Under the pieces are notes generated by a model. The model did not search any database, was not told the origin of the DNA, and was given only the letters and a program-made list of their open reading frames with translations. The position numbers and the translations under genes were made by a program. From NCBI RefSeq assembly GCF_945957465.1, contig NZ_CAMFLC010000005.1, positions 1 through 64,000 of the forward strand: a stretch of 64,000 bases of DNA, read 5' to 3'. Shown here one piece after another: positions 1 through 8,078 of the stretch. Origin of the DNA: an uncultured Leifsonia sp. Lineage in GTDB: Bacteria > Actinomycetota > Actinomycetes > Actinomycetales > Microbacteriaceae. Each line of letters starts with the position of its first letter. Position 1 is the stretch's first letter.

Positions 1-13
1 TAGGGGCGTTGCC

Positions 14-238
14 TCAGCAACTAACAACCCCTGCCACTAAGTCTGACGCGCGACAAGCGGCGATCATGTCCAAGTCGTAGCCGGTGAGGGATAACTCGGG
101 GAAGACGACGAGGTCGACGTTCGCGTGGCCGGCCTTCTGGAGGACCTCGAGGTGGGCCGCGAGGTTCCCCGCCACGTCGCCAGGTCGGCAATGCAGCTGG
201 GCAGCCGCTGCCCGCAGCCGCTCGGAACGCGGGCTCAC
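14..238 (-). pseudogene. Carbon-nitrogen hydrolase, N-terminal fragment
   Basis: The 74 codons match the first strand-helix-strand unit of the nitrilase/amidase superfamily: LRAAAAQL, then the segment with the first catalytic Glu, VVFPELSLTGYD. The reading then degenerates and stops at a TGA, where family members (about 260-300 aa) continue through the Lys and Cys motifs. The GTG start overlaps the stop of the upstream YciI-like gene (GTGA), so the two were probably translated together. The stop lies beside a short inverted repeat (GTTGC-CTCA-GCAAC), which could mark a rearrangement junction. Only 13 bases lie beyond, so a simple frameshift with the rest of the gene outside the window is equally possible. 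Confidence 0.55.
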
Positions 239-576
239 GCCCAGGCGCCGAGCTGCTGGAGGGCGGACTGGATGGTGGGGGACGCCTTGGTCGGGCTGAC
301 TTCGAGGACCGTGTATCGGGCGGCGTCATGTATCACGAACGGATCGCAGGCGATGATCGCCTCCAGTTCTTCGCGACTCGCGGCGACGGCCAGGATGAAG
401 CCGCCGGTGCGAGGAACCTGGCGGCCGGATAGGAGAAACGAGCCTTGGGTGTAGAAGCGCTCGAGGTAGTCGAAGTGCGGTGTCAGAAGCGCGTCGATCT
501 GATCGAGCGGAACGAGGTAGTCGATGCGGAGAGCGAACAGCTGAAGCGGTGTCTTTCCTTCTCGTGCGTCAGTCAC
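235..576 (-). CDS. YciI-like (YCII domain) protein
   Basis: This 113-aa protein has the YCII ferredoxin-like fold pattern: an N-terminal strand, a helix with HFDYLERFYTQGSFLLSG, the central ACDPFVIHDAARY and a final strand. YCII proteins are small, and the His/Asp pair kept here (HFDYL and DPF) suggests enzymatic or ligand-binding activity, but few have a known substrate. The GTG start was chosen because AAGGA lies just upstream and the longer ORF-track version is an unlikely arginine-rich extension. It is followed with a 4-bp overlap by the truncated carbon-nitrogen hydrolase. The function is unassigned beyond the family. Confidence 0.8.
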   Translation of the reverse strand: MTDAREGKTPLQLFALRIDYLVPLDQIDALLTPHFDYLERFYTQGSFLLSGRQVPRTGGFILAVAASREELEAIIACDPFVIHDAARYTVLEVSPTKASPTIQSALQQLGAWA

Positions 577-780
577 GGGTGGTTTTCCTTCGTGATCGGG
601 TCGGCGGATACCGTGCAATTGTGGTCGGAACCAGGGGCTGCTGGATCGGCGCTCCCGCACGGTTGCCGTTACGTCATTGCGCCGACGCCGGGGCCGGGCT
701 CGCGGAGCAGGCTCTGGTGCGGTGCGCGTCATCGAATTCGACGATCGCTTCCGCGCACCCACCGACATGAAGGAAGGCTG

Positions 781-1233
781 ATGGCGGTACGCGACGTCGA
801 GGTGCTGGTACGGGAGTTCTACGACAGGCTCTGGAACCAATGGGACGATGAGCACGTCGAGAGTATTCTGTCGGACGACTTCCACTTTCGCGGTTCGCTC
901 GGACAGACCACGAGTGGTCGCCGGGCGTGGCGCGAGTACCGCGATCGGGTGCGTTCGGCTGCACCGGATTTCCACAACGAGATCCTGGAGATGATCGCCT
1001 CAGGGGACCGTGCGGCGGTGAGGTTGCGATACACCGGGACTCACGCAGGCCACCTCCTCGGGCACCCTCCGACGGGGCGCAGGTTCTCGTACGAGGGCAC
1101 CGCGTTCTTCACCCGCACCGATGACCGCCTCGTGAGAGGGTGGGTGCTTGGAGACCGAGCGGGGCTCGACGAACAACTTCGCCAGGAACCGCTCACAGGT
1201 ACGCGCGAATCGTCGCGCACGGCGGCGAGGTGA
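781..1233 (+). CDS. SnoaL-like / ester cyclase family protein
   Basis: The 150-aa product has the SnoaL/NTF2-like cone fold: an N-terminal helix VLVREFYDRLWNQWD, LSDDFHFRGSLG, the helix with WREYRDRVRSAAPDFHNEI, then strands with GDRAAVRLRYTGTHAG and GRRFSYEGTAFFTRTDDRLVRGWVLGD. Members of this ester-cyclase subgroup are usually of unknown function and not true polyketide cyclases. The ATG is preceded by AAGGAAGG. It stands alone, divergent from the YciI gene. A role as small-molecule isomerase, hydrolase or binding protein is inference. Confidence 0.8.
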   Translation: MAVRDVEVLVREFYDRLWNQWDDEHVESILSDDFHFRGSLGQTTSGRRAWREYRDRVRSAAPDFHNEILEMIASGDRAAVRLRYTGTHAGHLLGHPPTGRRFSYEGTAFFTRTDDRLVRGWVLGDRAGLDEQLRQEPLTGTRESSRTAAR

Positions 1234-1350
1234 CCGGGGTACCAGGTCAGGGCGTGGAGCTGGAGTTCCGGGACTTCCATTCCCCGTCCACGCGCGGCGT
1301 CAGGACGCCGGCAGAGCCGACGTCCTGACACCGCGACGCCCGCCGCAGGT

Positions 1351-2031
1351 TCAGGCGACGGTCTTCGTAGCGGATGTGGCCGGACGGACCATGAGAGGTG
1401 CGGGGCGACTCCGACGAGCGGTGGCCCACACGAGCCCCCAGGCCAGCAGGATGGTCGCCATGATCACGGTGGGAAGAATGAACGGGTTGTGAAGAGGAGC
1501 AGAGAACCCCTCGCCGGCGATCATCAGGGGAAGGTTGAGGACGTTGAGCAAAAGCAAGACGACCAGTAGTTTCCGGGACCCGCGGTAGTACGCCCAGCAG
1601 GCCACGCTCAGCGCCGTCTCGACGGCGAAATCCAGCAGGGGGGAGTTTCCGAGGTTCATCCCGAGCACCGGTTGTGCGAGCCACGGGACGATCCGGATAT
1701 TCGGCTCGTGCTGAATGATGTCCAGCACGATGTGCGAAACGGTCACCAAGCCGAAGACGAATGCCACGTCGGCGCGGTGCGTGACCAGTCGGACCAGGCC
1801 CCAGATCACCGCCCCGAGCCCGAGACTGACCAGGACGCTGTGCGAGTAGGGCAGGTACTCGAGGTGGAGGTGGCCGCGGTCGTCGACCGCTGAGTGTTCC
1901 AGCCCGAGGTAATTCAACGCGACCCAGACCAGCTCGCTGGCTTGCGCGGCGACCATCAGCCCGAACAGGGGCGCGGCCGGGACGGCGCGTTTGCCGGCGA
2001 GGGCGATGGCGGTGTGTGCGGCGGCATACAT
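1351..2031 (-). CDS. Polytopic membrane protein, YdjM-type metal-dependent hydrolase-like
   Basis: The 226-aa protein has about six hydrophobic segments and histidine-rich positions typical of the YdjM-like membrane hydrolase group: AAHTAIALAG at the N terminus, YSHSVLVSLGLG and SHIVLDIIQHEPN. These His/Asp residues resemble a membrane-embedded metal site. The last 25 residues are basic and probably cytoplasmic. Substrate and role are unknown. It is transcribed divergently from the small membrane-protein pair at 2208-2749. The assignment rests on motif pattern only, so hypothetical membrane protein is the safe reading. Confidence 0.6.
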   Translation of the reverse strand: MYAAAHTAIALAGKRAVPAAPLFGLMVAAQASELVWVALNYLGLEHSAVDDRGHLHLEYLPYSHSVLVSLGLGAVIWGLVRLVTHRADVAFVFGLVTVSHIVLDIIQHEPNIRIVPWLAQPVLGMNLGNSPLLDFAVETALSVACWAYYRGSRKLLVVLLLLNVLNLPLMIAGEGFSAPLHNPFILPTVIMATILLAWGLVWATARRSRPAPLMVRPATSATKTVA

Positions 2032-2207
2032 TTCCGTGTCCTTTCAACGAAACGGGTGGTGTTGCCGTCGAGTCTGGGGGCGTGCGCGCGCGCCGTCCTC
2101 GGCCGTTGTCCTGGTGCCGTCTCGAACAAATGACGTATGCGCGAGGCCTTCCGATCGGCGACAGTGTTCAGGTGCCGGCGGGACGGCTGCCGGCGGGAGG
2201 GATTGTC

Positions 2208-2483
2208 ATGTTCATCGTTGTTCTTCTGTTCGCTGCGGTGGTGGCGGGGGTACTCAGTCTCCCGTCCGACTGGGTGCGGCGGCGGTTCCCGGATCCCGTG
2301 CGGGGTGTCGGCGAGCTCGCCGGGGTCATCGTGCTGGTGGGTATCGGGGCGTGCTTCGCGAACCTCGGGCTGGTCGACGGTCTCCCCAGCGTGCTGTCCT
2401 TGATCGCCGGGCTCGTCGTTGGTGCAATCGTTGCCGACCGGGTTGCTACGCGTCTGTGGGGAAAGCCGACGGTGCGCTCGTGA
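2208..2483 (+). CDS. Small membrane protein (about 91 aa)
   Basis: This product has three hydrophobic segments: MFIVVLLFAAVVAGVLSL, VGELAGVIVLVGIGACFANLGL and VLSLIAGLVVGAIVADRVA. The start at this ATG is supported by GGGAGG upstream. The longer in-frame extension in the ORF track is arginine-rich and unlikely. The stop overlaps the GTG of the next gene, so the two are co-translated. No family was recognised. Position at the head of a co-directional run ending in a sensor kinase/response regulator pair suggests an envelope-related unit, but that is inference. Confidence 0.6.
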   Translation: MFIVVLLFAAVVAGVLSLPSDWVRRRFPDPVRGVGELAGVIVLVGIGACFANLGLVDGLPSVLSLIAGLVVGAIVADRVATRLWGKPTVRS

Positions 2484-2749
2484 CGGTAGACGTTCGAACC
2501 ATCTTGACCGACCTGGTCGGGGAGGACGAGGACGAGACGGTAGAGGTCGACTCGGTTGTCCTGCGCGGATGGTCCGGCGGTCGACGGATTCTTCGCCGCA
2601 TCACCCGCCGCAAGGACGCCATCGTCGACGACCTGACCGGTGGAGAGCAGGCACGGCTGATGCTGGTGGATTACCTGGAATTCACGGTGGGTAGCGAAGG
2701 GTGGATCAGAGTTGAGTACCGAGAGAAGGACGCCGACGCGGGAGAATAG
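2480..2749 (+). CDS. Hypothetical acidic protein (89 aa)
   Basis: This is a short soluble protein starting at GTG within a GTGA overlap with the preceding membrane-protein gene. It begins VTVDVRTILTDLVGEDEDETVEVDSVVL and continues with a basic RRILRRITRRKDA stretch and a predicted strand EFTVGSEGWIRVEYREK. It has no signal peptide or membrane segment and no family was recognised. Tight coupling to its neighbour and codon usage like the surrounding genes support it being real. It lies directly before the sensor kinase gene. Confidence 0.55.
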   Translation: MTVDVRTILTDLVGEDEDETVEVDSVVLRGWSGGRRILRRITRRKDAIVDDLTGGEQARLMLVDYLEFTVGSEGWIRVEYREKDADAGE

Positions 2750-2756
2750 CCGCATC

Positions 2757-4286
2757 ATGCGCTGGGATGAGGGCTCGATTGCGGAGTTCGCGGCGGGGGT
2801 CGTTGTCCACGCCCGAGACGGGATCGTCGTCTGCGATGACGAGCTCCGGTATGTCTGGGCCAATCAGTCCGCCTGCGAACTCCTCGGATACCCGTTGGAG
2901 GACCTGGAGGGTCGGGAGTTCTTGATGAACTTCCCGGCGCGTGTCCACCCCTTGATGATCGACGCCTATCAGGCGCAACTCGCGGGAGTGCATGGGGCGT
3001 ACCCCGGCACGATCGTCGGCCCGGACGGAGTGGAGAAGGACATCAGCTGGACGAACCTGTCCTTCCAGCGCGGCGGACGCGTCTACGGGGCCGCCATTTT
3101 CCACGCGGTAGCGAACACCTACTATCCTCGCGCGGTCACCAGTCCCGAACCGGCGCTGCTCGGCACCCACCCGAGCGCGCTGATCGAGCAAGCGCAACGC
3201 TTGGCCGAGGCAGCACTGTCCGAGACCCGCGCTCTGGCGGTATCGATCGGGCTGGTCGACGACGACTTCATCATGAGAAGCGGCGGCCGCGCCGGCACAC
3301 CGATCGGGTTCGCCGAAGCCGAACGAGCAGCTTCGGCGGCGCGAGGGCGGGTCCCCTTCTTCGATGTGTGGGCGGCAGGCAGGCCCGCTGTCATCGGCAA
3401 CGCCCACGATCGGCTCGCCGAGCTCCCGGCATTTCAACCGTTGGTGAGGTGCCTGGACGCGGCCTTCGAATGGAGGACAGCCGTCTTCACACCCGTCGCC
3501 TTCGGCGGTCACGCCGTCGGAGGTCTGTCCGCGTTCTTCCCGGCCGATCTGCCATGCCCGAGCGAGCTCGACATCCGGCGGCTCACCGACGCAGCGGATG
3601 CAGCGTCCTTCGCCGCGGAACAACTCCACCTGCGCAAGACGGCTCAGCGCACCGCCGCGCTCGAAGAACGCGCACGACTCGCCCGCGAACTCCACGACTC
3701 AGTCACCCAGGCCGTCTTCTCGCTGACTCTGCACTCACGGGCAGCGCGGCGTGCGGCACCGAGAGAGCTTCCGGCAGGAGTCCTTGAGAACCTCGACATC
3801 GTCGACCAACTGGCAGCAGGCGCCCTGGCCGAGATGCGCGCACTGATCTTCGAGCTGCGCCCCGACGCCCTCCACGATGCCGGACTGGTGGAGGCTGTGC
3901 GCCGAATGGCTGAGGCGGTCAGCTCTCGATCCGAGCTAAGCGTCGATGTGCGGGGACCCGGCGCGGCTCTCGCCCTGTCGAGCTCAGCAACCGAACAGGC
4001 GTACCGGATCATTGCCGAAGCCCTCAACAACGTAGCCAAGCACGCCGCGGCACAGCACGCGGCCATCGAGATCGCCGACCTCTCCGACACCGTGATGATC
4101 ACGATCCGCGACGATGGCGCCGGCTTCGACCCGACCCGAGTAGAAGCCGGTCACCTCGGACTGACCAGTATGCGCGAGCGGGCGGAGGCCCTCTCAGCGA
4201 GCTTCGACCTTCACACCGGCCCCGGCCAGGGCACCGAAATCCGCATCACCATACCGACAGAGACGGGAAATAACACGCATGAGTGA
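2757..4286 (+). CDS. PAS-GAF sensor histidine kinase, NarL-system type
   Basis: The 509-aa cytoplasmic kinase has an N-terminal PAS domain (about 10-125, VVVHARDGIVVCDDELRYVWANQSA), a GAF-like region (about 155-295), a HisKA_3 dimerisation helix with phospho-acceptor His in ARLARELHDSVTQ (about 310-330) and an HATPase domain with EALNNVAKHA, DDGAGFD and GLTSMRERAEAL (about 415-495). No transmembrane segment is present, so it should sense a cytoplasmic signal such as redox state, gas or a small ligand. The ATG was preferred because it follows the upstream stop; a TTG at 2712 is an alternative. It overlaps its response regulator by 8 bp, forming a two-component system. Confidence 0.88.
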   Translation: MRWDEGSIAEFAAGVVVHARDGIVVCDDELRYVWANQSACELLGYPLEDLEGREFLMNFPARVHPLMIDAYQAQLAGVHGAYPGTIVGPDGVEKDISWTNLSFQRGGRVYGAAIFHAVANTYYPRAVTSPEPALLGTHPSALIEQAQRLAEAALSETRALAVSIGLVDDDFIMRSGGRAGTPIGFAEAERAASAARGRVPFFDVWAAGRPAVIGNAHDRLAELPAFQPLVRCLDAAFEWRTAVFTPVAFGGHAVGGLSAFFPADLPCPSELDIRRLTDAADAASFAAEQLHLRKTAQRTAALEERARLARELHDSVTQAVFSLTLHSRAARRAAPRELPAGVLENLDIVDQLAAGALAEMRALIFELRPDALHDAGLVEAVRRMAEAVSSRSELSVDVRGPGAALALSSSATEQAYRIIAEALNNVAKHAAAQHAAIEIADLSDTVMITIRDDGAGFDPTRVEAGHLGLTSMRERAEALSASFDLHTGPGQGTEIRITIPTETGNNTHE

Positions 4287-4920
4287 GATACGACTCTTCA
4301 TCGTCGACGATCACTCGGTCGTCCGGCGCGGCCTGCGCGCATTCCTGACCGGCGAAGACGACGTCACGATCGTCGGAGAAGCCGACAATGGTCGACGAGC
4401 TCTGGATGAGATCGCGGTGCTGCACGCTGGAGGGCGCGGCCCGGATGTCGTACTGATGGACATCATAATGCCGGTCATGGACGGGATAACCGCCATCGGC
4501 GAACTCCGTCACCGGTACCCCGAGATCCAGGTCATCGCACTGACCAGCGTGCTCGAGGAAGACAAGATCAACGCGGCGCTGGAGGCCGGGGCACGCGGCT
4601 ACCTCCTCAAAGACGCGGATGTCGAAGCTCTGACCTCTGCCATCAAACGGGCGGCCGCAGGCAAGACGACACTGCAACCGGACGTCGCCAACACGCTCCT
4701 GGAAGCGGCGAGAAAACCTCGACCCGCGGACATGGTCACACCGCGGGAAGCAGAAGTCATCCGCCTCGTCGCAGCCGGTAACACCAACCAGCAAATCGCC
4801 ACCATCCTCGGGGTCACCGAACGAACCGCTCGCACCCACGTCTCCAATGTCCTGTCCAAGCTGGGCCTCGCGTCCCGGACCCAGGTCGCGATGTGGGCGG
4901 TGGAGAACGGTCTGGTATGA
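4279..4920 (+). CDS. LuxR/NarL-family response regulator
   Basis: The 213-aa protein has a receiver domain (about 1-120) with acidic residues in FIVDDHSVV, phospho-acceptor Asp at VVLMD (residue 61), the Thr/Ser switch in ALTS and Lys in YLLKDAD. A C-terminal LuxR HTH (about 150-213) follows: LTPREAEVIRLVAAGNTNQQIA is close to the family consensus (VTPREAEV here), then VTERTARTHVSNVLSKLGL. It is the cognate partner of the overlapping kinase. The stop shares ATGA with the following glycolipid-binding-domain gene, so the kinase signal and that protein are probably one operon. Confidence 0.93.
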   Translation: MSEIRLFIVDDHSVVRRGLRAFLTGEDDVTIVGEADNGRRALDEIAVLHAGGRGPDVVLMDIIMPVMDGITAIGELRHRYPEIQVIALTSVLEEDKINAALEAGARGYLLKDADVEALTSAIKRAAAGKTTLQPDVANTLLEAARKPRPADMVTPREAEVIRLVAAGNTNQQIATILGVTERTARTHVSNVLSKLGLASRTQVAMWAVENGLV

Positions 4921-5522
4921 GCCGCAGTTCGTCGCGCGCGGCCTCCTACGCATGGAAAGGACTAGATGATCCGGACAGGATCGACCATGCCGTCGTGAAG
5001 TTCGAGAAAGAGTCGATGACCGCGCACGGCACCTCAATCACCAGCGCCTACGCGAGCAGTTGGCGGCTGACCGTCGCCGACGGGTGGGTGACAAGGTCCC
5101 TCTCCGTCTCCGTTCATGGAACCGGATGGACACGGTCCCTTGAGCTTGGCCGCAGTGCGAACGGCGACTGGAGCGCACACGCCACCGAAGACGGCACTCC
5201 CATCGACGTTCGGCGACTCGGCTTCGCTCCTGACGCCTTCGCCGACGCGATCGACTGCGACCTCGGACTCTGTCCCGTCACGAACACCATGCCGATCCGG
5301 CGGTTGGGGCTGCTCGACGGCAACACACCTCCCCGGGCTCTTCCGGTGGTGTGGGTTGATGTGCCGACCCTACGTGTCAGCCTGAGCACCCAGATGTACA
5401 GCAGCGGTGAGGGGTTGGTCCGCTACGAGGTGCCGAGCGGTGAATTCACAGCAGGCCTCACTGTCGACCCGGATGGGGTGGTGGTGCATTACCCCGAGCT
5501 TGCTGAACGGTTCAGTTGCTGA
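4917..5522 (+). CDS. Putative glycolipid-binding domain protein
   Basis: The 201-aa protein matches the actinobacterial 'putative glycolipid-binding' family: an N-terminal YAWKGLDDPDRIDHAVVKF strand pair, repeated beta strands with WTRSLELGRSANGDWS, the hallmark CDLGLCPVTNTMPIRRLGL and a C-terminal YEVPSGEFTAGLTVDPDGVVVHYPELAERF. The fold resembles LprG/LolA-type lipid carriers, but there is no signal peptide, so it acts in the cytoplasm. The start uses the ATG in the ATGA overlap with the response-regulator stop. The link to that two-component system is inferred from the overlap. Confidence 0.82.
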   Translation: MSRSSSRAASYAWKGLDDPDRIDHAVVKFEKESMTAHGTSITSAYASSWRLTVADGWVTRSLSVSVHGTGWTRSLELGRSANGDWSAHATEDGTPIDVRRLGFAPDAFADAIDCDLGLCPVTNTMPIRRLGLLDGNTPPRALPVVWVDVPTLRVSLSTQMYSSGEGLVRYEVPSGEFTAGLTVDPDGVVVHYPELAERFSC

Positions 5523-5657
5523 AGGCGGGTGGCCCCGCGGTGAGCAGAGGCTGCTGCCCTGGGCGGTTGAGGAAATAGCCACGAACCTGACGCCCCTAGT
5601 GCTCGCATCGAAACGATGTGTGAGGACAGTGCGGCGGACGGCAGGGTCGGTGATGAC

Positions 5658-6437
5658 CTAATCCTGCATCCCCACGCGCGCTGGCACAGCCGGATCGGCT
5701 CTCAGGAGCAGTCGCGCAAGGCCCGCCTCCTCGAACGCGGCGCGGAGCGATTCGCCGTCCTGCGTGAAATGCGCCCAGCCGTCGGTATGAACGGGGAGCA
5801 CCAACGGATAACCAAGAATCCGTGCCGCGTCGACCGCTTGTTCGTTCGTCAGCGTGAGAAATCCGTCGACAAGCGGCGTGCGCGCGGCACCCGCGAATAG
5901 GACGGCGACGTCGATCCGAGCGAATCGCTGGGCTATTTGCCGCACGACGGCCAAGGAGGCGTTATCGCCAGAGACGTAGACGGTGGGCGAACCCGACGCC
6001 TCGAGCACAAACCCAATCACCGGCCCTGTCTTATCCTCGCTTCCCTCAGGACCGTGCAGAGCAGGAACTGCAGTGACGGATACGGCACCGAGGTCGATCG
6101 TCTCGCCGGGCTGCAATCCGCGGCAGTTCCCCGCAAGACGACTCGCGGCGAGCCTAGTCGTGACCACGAGAGGGGCGTGCTGGGCGAACGCGCGACCGCC
6201 GAGATCGAGATTGTCGGGATGCTGATCGTGCGAGAGGAGAACCGCGTCGACGGGTGCGACCTCTTCGGGGCCCACGACAGCATCGTTGGTCTTCGTCAGC
6301 ACGCGTGAGCCGATCGAGTAGACGCCGGCTGGGTCGAACGTGGGGTCCACCAGAAAGCGCATTTTGCCGTATTCGATGAGAACGGTCGGCCCTCCAAGCG
6401 GCCGAAAGCATACGGGAACGGTTGCGGTGTCTGTCAT
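5658..6437 (-). CDS. MBL-fold metallohydrolase, UlaG-like
   Basis: The 259-aa product has the beta-lactamase-fold order of the UlaG/RomA-type subgroup: GGPTVLIEYGKMRFLVDPTFD, then the metal motif in LLSHDQHPDNLD (a variant of HxHxDH), VPALHGPEGSED with the next metal His, VYVSGDNAS and the final VLPVHTDGWAHF. It is cytoplasmic and metal-dependent; the substrate is not predictable, phosphoesters or lactones being usual. It is divergent from the GlxA-type regulator with only 70 bp between starts, which suggests the regulator controls it. Confidence 0.85.
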   Translation of the reverse strand: MTDTATVPVCFRPLGGPTVLIEYGKMRFLVDPTFDPAGVYSIGSRVLTKTNDAVVGPEEVAPVDAVLLSHDQHPDNLDLGGRAFAQHAPLVVTTRLAASRLAGNCRGLQPGETIDLGAVSVTAVPALHGPEGSEDKTGPVIGFVLEASGSPTVYVSGDNASLAVVRQIAQRFARIDVAVLFAGAARTPLVDGFLTLTNEQAVDAARILGYPLVLPVHTDGWAHFTQDGESLRAAFEEAGLARLLLRADPAVPARVGMQD

Positions 6438-6508
6438 ACAGCTAGCATCGCCGCGGCCTTGGGTCGCGGACCATTGGCTTGCTAGTCACATAGAGATAAA
6501 ATTCAGCC

Positions 6509-7489
6509 ATGCCTCGCGACCCTCGTCTTGCGGTTGTGGTGATCCCGGACGGCGCCCTCTTATTCGAGGCTTCTGTGCCGATCAGCGTTTTCGGCGTGGA
6601 CCGACGATCTACAGGAGGTCCGGAGCTCCGAGTGACAGTTGCGACGCCGGGAGGAACCGATCGGGCGAGCACGACAGCCGGACTGTCGTTGTCCGGTCTT
6701 AGAGGTCTCGAGGTGCTCGACGAGGCGGGCGTCGTCATCCTCCCTTCGTGGCCGCAGCCTGCGATGGAGCCACCCGACGACCTCTTGGGTGCTGTCCGTT
6801 CGGCGTACGAGGCCGGCGCTACCCTGATGGGTCTCTGTCTCGGCGCCTACGTGCTCGCATACGCAGGGCTCCTTGATGGTCGGCGAGCCTTGACCCATTG
6901 GCACTGGATGTCGGACTTTCAGCAACGTTTCCCGGAGGTGCGGCTCCATCAGTCTTCCTTGTATGTCGACGAAGGCCGCATCATCACGTCCGCGGGAACC
7001 GCGGCGGGTCTGGACGCTTGCCTCCACTACGTCCGGCGCGAATTGGGAGCCAACGCCGCCTCAGCGATCGCGCGCCGGATGGTCGTCGCGCCACATCGCC
7101 CGGGCAGCCAGAACCAGTTCATCGAGCCTGAGGTGAGTGCTGGTACAGAGCCTTCTATCGCCGCTGTACAGGCTAGAGCGCTCGAGAGTCTCAACACCGC
7201 TGTCGAGATCGACCAATTGGCTGGTTGGTATGGGACGAGTCGGCGCACTTTCGACCGAGACTTCCGCGCGGCGGCCGGTCAGTCGCCTTTGCAGTGGCTG
7301 ATCCACCAGCGAGTGTTGTTGGCTCAGAGGTTGCTCGAGACGAGCGACCTGAGTGTTGAAGCAATAGCCCACAGTGTCGGATTCACCAGCGCAATGGCAA
7401 TGCGCCCCAGTTTCCGCCGCCACCTCGGAGTCACCCCGAGCCAATATCGCGAGTCATTTCACTCTGGGCCACAAAATGAGACCCCGTGA
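6509..7489 (+). CDS. GlxA-type AraC-family regulator (DJ-1/PfpI + HTH_18)
   Basis: The 326-aa protein has an N-terminal DJ-1/PfpI-like amidotransferase fold (about 1-190) with the nucleophile-elbow-like segment TLMGLCLGAYVLAYAGLLDGRRATHW-type and LHYVRRELG. A C-terminal AraC HTH follows (about 215-320): LNTAVEIDQLAGWYGTSRRTFDRDF and the family motif HQRVLLAQRLLETSDLSVEAIAHSVGFTSAMAMRPSFRRHLGVTPSQYRESF (quoted in part only). Such proteins are transcriptional activators with a degenerate amidase sensor domain. The divergent MBL hydrolase is the likely target. Confidence 0.85.
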   Translation: MPRDPRLAVVVIPDGALLFEASVPISVFGVDRRSTGGPELRVTVATPGGTDRASTTAGLSLSGLRGLEVLDEAGVVILPSWPQPAMEPPDDLLGAVRSAYEAGATLMGLCLGAYVLAYAGLLDGRRALTHWHWMSDFQQRFPEVRLHQSSLYVDEGRIITSAGTAAGLDACLHYVRRELGANAASAIARRMVVAPHRPGSQNQFIEPEVSAGTEPSIAAVQARALESLNTAVEIDQLAGWYGTSRRTFDRDFRAAAGQSPLQWLIHQRVLLAQRLLETSDLSVEAIAHSVGFTSAMAMRPSFRRHLGVTPSQYRESFHSGPQNETP

Positions 7490-8078
7490 CGAGGAATTTC
7501 GTGCGTCCGCCGGTTGAAAGCGGCGCGTGCCGTAAAGCTAATGGGTGGCGTCCCGTGGGGTCTGCTGAACGGAGTCGCTCCGTGGACTGGACGATGTCGA
7601 TCAGCTCGGCAAGCGTATCCACAGTCGCTTTGATTCCAGGCCGGTCCGGTCTCGAACTCTTAAGACGGAGTAGTCGACCGTTTGTACCTTCACCATGCGC
7701 TGAGCGTAGAGGCGTGTTCCGTCGGGCACGAGTGCCGCTGGCGTACCCCGAAAACAGGCTGGCCGATGAGCTGCTCGCGGTGCCGCTCGACCACCGCAGG
7801 AGTTGGGAGCGCGATTGTGGAAAGTAAGCCAGCGCCGATGCCGATGTCAAAACGGAATTGACGATGTGATAATTGCGTGAATCAACATCGCTCCGAATAA
7901 TATGGTCTAACCAGGACTTTCCGACGCAAAAGAGAAAATAGCGACAAAGCGAACCGAAAATCGGAGCAATGAAAGAGATCAATACCCGCGGTTCGATTTT
8001 GACTCAGAACTCAGCAGAGCGGTCATCAGCTTAGAGCGCGCGCGTGCAGAGCTTGACTACGGGTCCACGCCACCGGTC
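7490..8078. other. 589-bp gene-poor segment, AT-rich in its second half
   Basis: No convincing gene is visible. On the minus strand, 7540-7800 has scattered codon-like stretches in different frames (for example RLYAQRMVKVQTVDYSVL), which could be a decayed gene. Bases about 7840-8010 are clearly less G+C-rich than all neighbouring DNA. In the plus frame of the Fic gene an open stretch begins at 7911 and reads DFDSELSRAVISLERARAEL, which looks like the natural N-terminal region of a Fic protein but has no ATG, GTG or TTG in frame. An ATG at 7969 is one frame off. Confidence 0.5.

Noticed and set aside
7431-7982. 183-aa minus-strand ORF before the Fic gene
   Set aside because: It overlaps the 3' end of the GlxA-type gene, has mixed composition and no start signal. 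At most a decayed gene.
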